Of a stretch of DNA of 11,553 nt, positions 1-5,419 are shown in pieces (position 1 is the stretch's first letter; each line of letters begins with the position of its first letter). Made by a program: the position numbers and the translations under genes. The DNA is from an uncultured Erysipelotrichaceae bacterium (lineage in GTDB: Bacteria; Bacillota_I; Bacilli_A; RFN20; CAG-826). Under the pieces are notes generated by a model that had not been told where the DNA came from, made no database searches, and worked only from the letters and a program-made list of their open reading frames with translations. The stretch covers positions 1 to 11,553 of the forward strand of contig CAMOEQ010000018.1 of assembly GCA_946612405.1 (NCBI GenBank), written 5' to 3'.

Positions 1-84
1 TGAAGATGTCTTTTTACCAGGAAGCAACATACAACCACTTAAAACAGCAGCTGCTAATGGTAATAGGATTAAACTTTTTTTCAT
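1..84 (-). CDS. N-terminus of a lipoprotein (partial, runs off the window)
   Basis: Reading down from the ATG at 84, 28 codons are visible before the window ends. They encode Met-Lys-Lys-Ser, a hydrophobic stretch rich in Leu and Ala, and the lipobox L-S-G-C with Cys at residue 18, followed by LLPGKKTSS. This is a classic type II (Lgt/Lsp) lipoprotein signal, so the mature protein should be lipid-anchored to the outer face of the membrane. The start is well supported: an AGGAG Shine-Dalgarno lies 6 nt upstream (91-95). The residues after the Cys (M-LLP-x-KK-x-T) closely resemble those of the large lipoprotein starting at 3689 (S-LLP-KRK-T), which suggests a paralogous family. The function cannot be told because nothing of the mature domain is present. 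The reading frame is open to the edge; the lipoprotein call is firm, the family is unknown. Confidence 0.85.
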   Translation of the reverse strand, partial: MKKSLILLPLAAAVLSGCMLLPGKKTSS

Positions 85-90
85 TAATAT

Positions 91-95
91 CTCCT
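91..95 (-). promoter_or_regulatory. Shine-Dalgarno of the partial lipoprotein
   Basis: The minus strand reads AGGAAAGGAG ending 6 nt before the ATG at 84. This is one of only two strong ribosome binding sites in the window, the other preceding the start at 3689; both serve lipoproteins. It abuts the inverted repeat at 95-110. Confidence 0.8.
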
Positions 96-138
96 TTCCT
101 ATTAAGGAAATCGAAGTGAAATCGTACGTTTTTCACTT
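95..138 (-). promoter_or_regulatory. Two-hairpin 5' leader of the partial lipoprotein (candidate cis-regulatory element or operator)
   Basis: Two perfect inverted repeats lie back to back between the likely promoter and the Shine-Dalgarno. The first, on the minus strand, is AAGTGAAA, a 9-nt spacer, then TTTCACTT (138-131 with 121-114); its spacer contains the palindrome CGTACG (123-128). The second is TTTCCT-TAAT-AGGAAA (110-95), whose 3' arm runs into the AGGAG site. Between them is a near direct repeat, CGATTTCACTT (124-114) followed by CGATTTCCTT (113-104). Neither hairpin is followed by a T-run, so they are not terminators. They could be RNA stems that modulate ribosome access, or a DNA operator. 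No known riboswitch or T-box consensus is recognisable. Confidence 0.45.
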
Positions 139-152
139 AAATTTCTAATAAT

Positions 153-181
153 ATTATAGTCAATTGATATCTCTAATTAAA
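153..181 (-). promoter_or_regulatory. Possible promoter for the partial lipoprotein
   Basis: A perfect TATAAT -10 box lies at 158-153 on the minus strand. The hexamer 17 nt upstream is TTTAAT (181-176), a poor match to TTGACA. It lies just past the terminator of the preceding gene, where a new promoter is expected, and would give a leader of about 60 nt holding both hairpins. AT-rich sequence makes chance matches common. Confidence 0.4.
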
Positions 182-209
182 GAAATAAAAAGGCGACAAT
201 AGTGTCGCC
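182..209 (-). terminator. Intrinsic terminator after the small lipoprotein
   Basis: On the minus strand a 7-bp GC-rich perfect stem GGCGACA / TGTCGCC (209-203 with 198-192) closes a 4-nt loop and is followed at once by TTTTTATTTCT. It begins about 20 nt after the TAA stop at 229-231. Strong stem plus T-tract makes this the clearest terminator in the window. It separates the two-gene lipoprotein unit from the partial lipoprotein. Confidence 0.9.
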
Positions 210-228
210 AGATTTATGAATACAAGAT

Positions 229-915
229 TTATTCAAATTGAAGCGATTGTAGATACATTGAAAATGATTGTTCGTTTTTAATTTTAATCACTCCTGGTTG
301 AGAAGCGTTTAATTCGTATGTAATTGTAAAGACATTAAATTCTTCATGGATTGGAGAAACGGTCTTAATATAGTCTTTTGGACCACTAAATTTTGTATTT
401 CCAACATAAACTGTTGGTGCGGTCATAGAACTATATGAATAACGATTATTTGAAACGATTTCAACGGTCAATTTTTGTGGTTTCAAATCAGAGATTTGGA
501 TTTGACCTCCATCTGGGAATTTCTCATGTCCAACTTTACAGAAATGGATGATTTTAAAACCTCCATAAGGGACTAAAGAGCCATTGATATTAACTGAAAT
601 ATCAGTTACCGCTCTCATACCATAACAATAAACATTCGTGCTATCGACGTTATAAGTTTTATGGAAAGATTCATAACTTAACGCTCCAGCGTCTTCACTA
701 AAAGTATCGTAACTAATTGTCCAAGGTAAAGCATGTTCTGCTCCTTTGCTTACTTCGCTAGCTCTAGCGGGTTCATTATGATATGGATCAGATGATGTTG
801 GCTCCTCGTCACTTGCATCGCCACTTATTGGTTTCTTGTTTATTAGAGAGCATGAAGTTCCACTTAGAAGTAAAGGAAGCAAGGTTAAAACAATAATCTT
901 TTTCATTTTGTTCAT
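229..915 (-). CDS. Small lipoprotein with one predicted beta-sandwich domain (function unknown)
   Basis: This 228-residue protein has a Lys-containing n-region, a Leu-rich core (residues 7-17) and a Cys at 22 preceded by S-G-T-S. That is a relaxed lipobox, because position -3 is Gly rather than Leu/Val. A linker rich in Ser, Pro, Glu and Asp (about 30-60) tethers a domain at about 63-228. The domain is rich in alternating hydrophobic and polar strands and ends in G-V-I-K-I-K ... M-Y-L-Q-S-L-Q-F-E. The same ending pattern (G-K-I-S-I ... I-Y-L-K-A-I-I-I-E-Y) and the V-G-x-T-x-Y/F motif occur in the large lipoprotein just upstream, so the two probably share a carbohydrate-binding-like fold; this is inference. 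The ATG at 915 overlaps the upstream TGA as ATGA, indicating translational coupling. An in-frame ATG at 906 is an alternative start. No catalytic motif is visible. Confidence 0.8.
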   Translation of the reverse strand: MNKMKKIIVLTLLPLLLSGTSCSLINKKPISGDASDEEPTSSDPYHNEPARASEVSKGAEHALPWTISYDTFSEDAGALSYESFHKTYNVDSTNVYCYGMRAVTDISVNINGSLVPYGGFKIIHFCKVGHEKFPDGGQIQISDLKPQKLTVEIVSNNRYSYSSMTAPTVYVGNTKFSGPKDYIKTVSPIHEEFNVFTITYELNASQPGVIKIKNEQSFSMYLQSLQFE

Positions 916-3689
916 CCCACTAATTCATATAATTGAATTTCTTTATTATTGGTATTAGTTACTTTGTAACCACCGAATTTATTACTACCACCAGCGGTAT
1001 TGAATTTAATGTATCTAATTTCAGTAGCGCCACTTGTGGTATAAGTCGCTTTAAATAAGGCATTACCATCACCATCAAAGGTTACTACAAATTGAGTTTT
1101 AGCGGATGAAGTTGTGCCATACATTGCACTATCACCACCAAAATATTTATTAGAATTAACGTGTTTAATGGCAAATTTACCATCACCTAATGAAACCAAG
1201 GTGAATGTGGCTCTAGAAAGTGGGCCAGATTTAATTGATAAATTATCACCTAAAGCAGTTTCACTATTAATCATGAAATAATTGCCTGATGCTCTAACAG
1301 CTGATTCATTAAGATTAGCGTTCCAAACTCGCATTGAATAAGCGCCATCATAAGAGACAAATACGAAGTTTCGACCTGTAACATTAGCTAAACTATCAAC
1401 CGATTTAATTTTGGTATAATTTTTGGCTTGAATTTCAGTGACGCTAATGACGCCAGAATCGATGTGGAGCGTAGAGGTTATTGATGAATCAATAAATGAG
1501 GTAATAGAAATATCAAAACCAGCCTCCATACTCTTATCAGCAGAATCAGGTGCATTGATGCTGAAAAGTGGAACATTTTCAGTAGTTTTATTACCAGTTG
1601 ATGTTGTCTTTTCTTTAACATATGTTAATGCTTTTGCTTCTATTAATGAGAAAGTCTCACTAGTTTCATCGCTATAAGAAATTGCAACATTTACACCTGT
1701 ATAATCCATTTGATCACATTCTTCGTATGAAGTTTTGGATAAAGTGGTTAAAGATAGAGTTACACCACTGATGTATTTAATTGAGAAGTTTTCGGTTGGC
1801 TTTAATTCTAAAGAACCAGACTTATTATTTAATGTACTTTTTACTGTCACAGTAAAACCGGTAGTTGCAAATGCCTTATCAGCTACTAAAGGTGAAGAAT
1901 TAATATAATTATATCTTTCTAAATCTTTACCAGATTCTTCATCAAAATATGTTTGATTTTTGAGTTCAGAGAATTTGAATTCATCTTCATCTTCGTTGTC
2001 ATAAACGATTTTAACTTTAAAATCAGCGTAATCGATTTTAGTACCTTCAATTAAAGATAAAGGAGAAGTACTATCATAGATAACTTCAATGCTATCAACT
2101 GCTTTAACAACAAATGAACCAGCTGCAAACGTATAAGAGGCAGTATTTGAACTTAAATAATGATAGAAGGAAATTGCGAATTCGTTTTCAAGCGATTTAT
2201 TAGCGTATTTTTGAACGTTTCTAACATCGAAAACCGCTAAGAATTTATCATCAAAACATTCGTTTAAATTGAAGTCTTGAACGACAACATCTCCTTCGGA
2301 GATAATTTGAAGATTTAAGCCAGAATAATCTAAAGTATCTTTAACTAGATATTCTGTGTTAGTTAAGCTTCCGCTAACTTTAAATTCTTTAATGCGATTA
2401 GCAACTTTAACTTGGAAATCGCTTGTGACGGTTTTGGCTATTTGATCTGAATTTATATAAGTATAAGAAGCAGTAATAGTTTGCGATTCATCTGGATTTA
2501 TAAAATTGCCGTTTCCATCAATGTTATTCATAGAATAATCAGCGAGATGATTAACATTAACTTTTGTGGTTGGAGAGGCGCTAAAATAGGCGTTCACTTC
2601 TACACCACGAGGATCAAATTTTGTACCGACATAGAATTGGTTGTTATATTCATTAACTTCACTGACTTCAATTCTATCTAGCTCACCTCGATAATATTCG
2701 ATGATGATTGCTTTTAGATAAATAGCCCCAGAATTTTCTTTGGTTGCCCCATCATAATATGTAGGTGAAAAATCTATAGAGATTTTACCATTCATTGGAT
2801 TTGTATCACGAATACCACCAGTAATCGTATCTAATTCGATGGTCGAATCGTTGCTATTTTTTGGAGTTGAAACGTTATCAACATATGTTGTATCGCCAAC
2901 TTTAATTGTAATATTCGATGTTCCAACTGGACCACTTGTACCATGAGCTGAGCCATCATCGATATGTTCAGCAGATGAAGAACATAAAACCGAAATCTTT
3001 CTAATTGGTTTTTCGTTTTCGGTTTCAAAATGTAACGCACCAAAAGGATCGTTCTTTGAACCGAATTTTAAAGATTGTCCGCCAGTGACGGCAATTGGAG
3101 CTTTTTCAAATTCATATGACCAAGTCATTTCTCCAAAATTTACCGTTCCTGTTTTGGCTGGATAGCCATCGGCATCGACAAAGGAAGCTTTTTCATTTCC
3201 TTTTGGGGTAACTTGCCAAATATATGTGTAATAAGAATTGTCTAAAACTGTGATGGTTACACTAGCTGTTAAACTGGTGTTAAATAAAGATCTAGCAACT
3301 ATAGTTGCTGTTCCTTCTCTAAGAGCCGTTAAAGAGCAATATCTAGTTAAATCTGGATGGTTGCTATGTTTACCAATTTTAATAACATTTGGATTAGAAG
3401 TTTGCCAAGCGATTTCTTTTTGGGAATCATCACCACCGCCATCGAAGGTGACATTAAAATCTAAAACTTCTTCTCTAGACATGAAGAAATCTTTGGTTCT
3501 TACCATGTGAATAGCGGTTATATAGTTATCAGCTGTGCCTGGATCATCTGGTTCTCCAGATGGAGGATTATATGGTTCAGTTGGAGTTGTTGTTGTTGTT
3601 TTGCGTTTAGGTAAAAGCGAACAACCTGAGACTAAAAGACCAAAAAGAGGCAACGAGCCTAATAATATATATTTGAATTTCTTTTTCAT
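912..3689 (-). CDS. Large multidomain surface lipoprotein with bacterial Ig-like repeats
   Basis: The start is set at the ATG at 3689 (925 residues), not an upstream in-frame ATG at 3758. GGAGG sits 6 nt before 3689, and a lipoprotein signal (MKKK n-region, hydrophobic core, L-V-S-G-C with Cys23) begins exactly there. A Thr/Pro-rich tether (about 30-55) follows. Residues about 54-150 match a BIG2-type Ig domain, with W-Q-T-S-N-P and G-T-A-T-I-V-A. About 180-335 look like a carbohydrate-binding-like beta-sandwich shared with the next gene. About 336-748 hold four degenerate Ig-like repeats, three with D-Y-x-G/D or D-P-R-G after a Y/L-x-x-G/D-type strand. About 750-925 form a C-terminal domain ending in K-F-G-G-Y ... 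I-Q-L-Y-E, beta-trefoil-like. No enzyme motif is visible, so an adhesin or glycan-binding surface role is inferred only. Its TGA stop overlaps the next gene's ATG. Confidence 0.85.
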   Translation of the reverse strand: MKKKFKYILLGSLPLFGLLVSGCSLLPKRKTTTTTPTEPYNPPSGEPDDPGTADNYITAIHMVRTKDFFMSREEVLDFNVTFDGGGDDSQKEIAWQTSNPNVIKIGKHSNHPDLTRYCSLTALREGTATIVARSLFNTSLTASVTITVLDNSYYTYIWQVTPKGNEKASFVDADGYPAKTGTVNFGEMTWSYEFEKAPIAVTGGQSLKFGSKNDPFGALHFETENEKPIRKISVLCSSSAEHIDDGSAHGTSGPVGTSNITIKVGDTTYVDNVSTPKNSNDSTIELDTITGGIRDTNPMNGKISIDFSPTYYDGATKENSGAIYLKAIIIEYYRGELDRIEVSEVNEYNNQFYVGTKFDPRGVEVNAYFSASPTTKVNVNHLADYSMNNIDGNGNFINPDESQTITASYTYINSDQIAKTVTSDFQVKVANRIKEFKVSGSLTNTEYLVKDTLDYSGLNLQIISEGDVVVQDFNLNECFDDKFLAVFDVRNVQKYANKSLENEFAISFYHYLSSNTASYTFAAGSFVVKAVDSIEVIYDSTSPLSLIEGTKIDYADFKVKIVYDNEDEDEFKFSELKNQTYFDEESGKDLERYNYINSSPLVADKAFATTGFTVTVKSTLNNKSGSLELKPTENFSIKYISGVTLSLTTLSKTSYEECDQMDYTGVNVAISYSDETSETFSLIEAKALTYVKEKTTSTGNKTTENVPLFSINAPDSADKSMEAGFDISITSFIDSSITSTLHIDSGVISVTEIQAKNYTKIKSVDSLANVTGRNFVFVSYDGAYSMRVWNANLNESAVRASGNYFMINSETALGDNLSIKSGPLSRATFTLVSLGDGKFAIKHVNSNKYFGGDSAMYGTTSSAKTQFVVTFDGDGNALFKATYTTSGATEIRYIKFNTAGGSNKFGGYKVTNTNNKEIQLYELVG

Positions 3690-3694
3690 AATTA

Positions 3695-3700
3695 ACCTCC
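3695..3700 (-). promoter_or_regulatory. Strong Shine-Dalgarno fixing the start of the large lipoprotein
   Basis: GGAGGT lies 5 nt from the ATG at 3689, ideal spacing for the 16S anti-SD. It decides this start over the in-frame ATG at 3758, which lies inside a terminator hairpin and has no ribosome binding site. Confidence 0.9.
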
Positions 3701-3729
3701 GGGAACAAGCTAATACGAAATCTAATGAA

Positions 3730-3735
3730 ATTATA
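3730..3735 (-). promoter_or_regulatory. Possible -10 box for the two-gene lipoprotein unit
   Basis: TATAAT occurs on the minus strand between the recJ hairpin and the lipoprotein start, giving a leader of roughly 35 nt. No convincing -35 is seen, since the region upstream is the hairpin arm. It is supported by position after a terminator more than by sequence. Confidence 0.4.
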
Positions 3736-3740
3736 AAACA

Positions 3741-3774
3741 TATAAAGAATAAATGCACACCCGAAAGCGTGCAT
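3741..3774 (-). terminator. Probable intrinsic terminator after recJ
   Basis: An 8-bp stem ATGCACGC / GTGTGCAT, containing one G.U pair, closes a TTTCGG loop (3774-3753). It begins 26 nt after the recJ TAG and is followed by TTATTCTTTATATG, which is U-rich but interrupted. The T-tract is weaker than at the other three terminators, so termination may be partial. Confidence 0.65.
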
Positions 3775-3800
3775 ATACGCGAATAAAATTAATAAATCAA

Positions 3801-5360
3801 CTATTTAGCGATATAATCGCTAATTCTAAATTCAAGCATCGTTTTAAATTTATTATTTAAATAGAAAGTTCCATAAATATCCATGAAAGCATTTTGTTTG
3901 ACACTTGTTTCAGGCATATTAAAACCAAGTAGTTTAGATTGAATTGATAATTGAGTAGATAAATGTTTGCCGTTTGAAATAAAAGTTAAACCTCTAGTTG
4001 GTAAATCGCTTATCTTAAATAAAGGTTCATTAAAACCAACTCCAAACGGCGCTAAAGTGCGAATTTGATGATAATTTTCCATTGTTATATCTCTAAGAGA
4101 TATTTCAATAGAAGGTTTTTCGCTAATAACGAATGGATATTTTTCACATAATGCTTCGAATTCATCTTTAAAACTATCAAAATCTGAAGCCTTGATTGAT
4201 AATCCTCCCGCAAAAGCGTGACCTCCACCAGTGAGCAAATATTTATTTAACGATTCAAAAGCTTTAGTAACGTTAAAGCCATCTTTTGAACGAATTGAGC
4301 CTTTTAAAACGTCAGGATTTTTCTCATCTTTAGTAAAAATCAAAACTGGAACGTTATATTCGTTAAGAAGTTTATTAGCGATTAAACCGATTAATCCTTC
4401 TAAAACATCGAGGTTTAAAACGATACCTTTTTTATTTGCAATTTCTTCATGAGGAATGCGTTCAGCTACCTCATTTGTAAGTTGTTTTCTTTTCTCATTA
4501 TTTTCAATGATCCAATCATGGAGAGAATGGACGTAATTTTCATCTTCACTTGTTAAATATTTAACAAGAAGGTTGACATTTTTGTTTGTTATAACTCGCG
4601 CAATTGCATTGATTTTTGGAGCGATATCAAGAGCAAAAACTTTCTCATCAATGCTTATAGAATCTGTGAGTGACATGAGCCTCGGATAACGTTTTTCATT
4701 TAAAGTTTTAATCGCTAAACGAACGACATCACGATTATATTCTTTTAATTCCATCATGTCAGAAACGACACTTATACCAGCTAAGGTAAGTAAATAATCA
4801 TCATAATAGCCAAGAAGTGCTCCTGAAACAAATAAGGACATATATCCAGCTGATCCGATTATATCGGATATGTGAGAAACTGTTGGATGAATTATTCCCA
4901 CCGCTTTTACCGGCGTTTCGGGCACTTCATGATGGTCGATGACTAAAACATCGATGCCAAGTTCATTTGCTTTATCTATCGCCTCATTAGCAGAGATTCC
5001 ATTATCGACACAGATGATAAGATTATAGCCATTTTGAGCAATCTTATTTACATTATCAACATTAAGCCCATAACCATCGATATAGCGAGAAGGAACATAA
5101 TAAGAAACTTCATATCCTAACTTTTTAAAAGTTAGATACATGATTGATGTCGAAGTTATGCCATCGCAATCATAATCGCCATAAATGATGATTTTTTCTT
5201 TATTTTTTATTGCTAAAAATATTCTTTCTTTAACTTTAGACATTCCTTCAATTTTATTTGGATCAATTAAAGATATTTCTTCGATTGGTTTAGAAAGATT
5301 TAAATAATCTTCTTCACTTAAAGAATAATAAGCTAAAATCTTTTTTAAAAATTCATTCAT
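3801..5360 (-). CDS. recJ: Single-stranded-DNA-specific exonuclease RecJ (DHH family)
   Basis: This 519-residue protein carries the RecJ motifs in order: G-D-Y-D-C-D-G-I-T (61-69), V-D-N-G (118-121), I-D-H-H-E (141-145), and S-D in G-I-S-V-V-S-D (195-201), the equivalent of the catalytic A-D motif. Then come A-P-K-I-N-A-I-A-R (247-255), and the DHHA1 glycine motif G-G-G-H-A-F-A-G-G (378-386). The C-terminal part (about 410-519, with L-A-P-F-G-V-G-F-N-E-P) matches the RecJ OB-like domain. The enzyme degrades ssDNA 5' to 3' in recombination and mismatch or base-excision repair, using Mn2+/Mg2+ held by the Asp/His motifs. The length is short for the family (often 560-800), without the extra C-terminal domain seen in many Firmicutes. 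No Shine-Dalgarno precedes the ATG, and the secDF terminator T-tract ends at the start codon. Upstream stop TAG at 5390-5388 limits the frame, so 5360 is the only sensible ATG. Confidence 0.95.
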   Translation of the reverse strand: MNEFLKKILAYYSLSEEDYLNLSKPIEEISLIDPNKIEGMSKVKERIFLAIKNKEKIIIYGDYDCDGITSTSIMYLTFKKLGYEVSYYVPSRYIDGYGLNVDNVNKIAQNGYNLIICVDNGISANEAIDKANELGIDVLVIDHHEVPETPVKAVGIIHPTVSHISDIIGSAGYMSLFVSGALLGYYDDYLLTLAGISVVSDMMELKEYNRDVVRLAIKTLNEKRYPRLMSLTDSISIDEKVFALDIAPKINAIARVITNKNVNLLVKYLTSEDENYVHSLHDWIIENNEKRKQLTNEVAERIPHEEIANKKGIVLNLDVLEGLIGLIANKLLNEYNVPVLIFTKDEKNPDVLKGSIRSKDGFNVTKAFESLNKYLLTGGGHAFAGGLSIKASDFDSFKDEFEALCEKYPFVISEKPSIEISLRDITMENYHQIRTLAPFGVGFNEPLFKISDLPTRGLTFISNGKHLSTQLSIQSKLLGFNMPETSVKQNAFMDIYGTFYLNNKFKTMLEFRISDYIAK

Positions 5361-5389
5361 AATAAGAAAAAGGCTACATAATGTAGCCT
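5360..5389 (-). terminator. Intrinsic terminator of secDF, abutting the recJ start codon
   Basis: AGGCTACA-TTA-TGTAGCCT is a perfect 8-bp stem with a 3-nt loop (5389-5371) followed by TTTTTCTTATT. It begins 7 nt after the secDF TAA. The T-tract runs straight into the recJ ATG at 5360, leaving no room for an SD. On the plus strand no T-run follows, so it works in one direction only. Confidence 0.85.
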
Positions 5390-5419
5390 ACTATAATTAG
5401 TCGTTAATACCAATGAAAA
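5390..5419 (-). promoter_or_regulatory. Candidate recJ promoter laid over the secDF 3' end
   Basis: TTTTCA (5419-5414; 4 of 6 matches to TTGACA), an 18-nt spacer and TATAGT (5395-5390; 5 of 6) lie just ahead of the terminator. The predicted transcription start, about 5384-5382, falls at the end of the hairpin's 5' arm. Transcripts from here would lack that arm and escape termination. It is a plausible solution to recJ lying behind a terminator, but unproven. Confidence 0.4.

Noticed and set aside
3690..3758. N-terminal extension of the large lipoprotein from the ATG at 3758
   Set aside because: The ATG falls in the recJ terminator stem without an SD; the ATG at 3689 has GGAGG and begins a proper lipoprotein signal.
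1438..3786. Open frames on the plus strand inside the large lipoprotein (for example 1438-1677, 2481-2681, 3238-3510, 3535-3786)
   Set aside because: They lie antisense to a well-supported gene, have no ribosome binding site or recognisable domain, and look like shadow translations of its codons.
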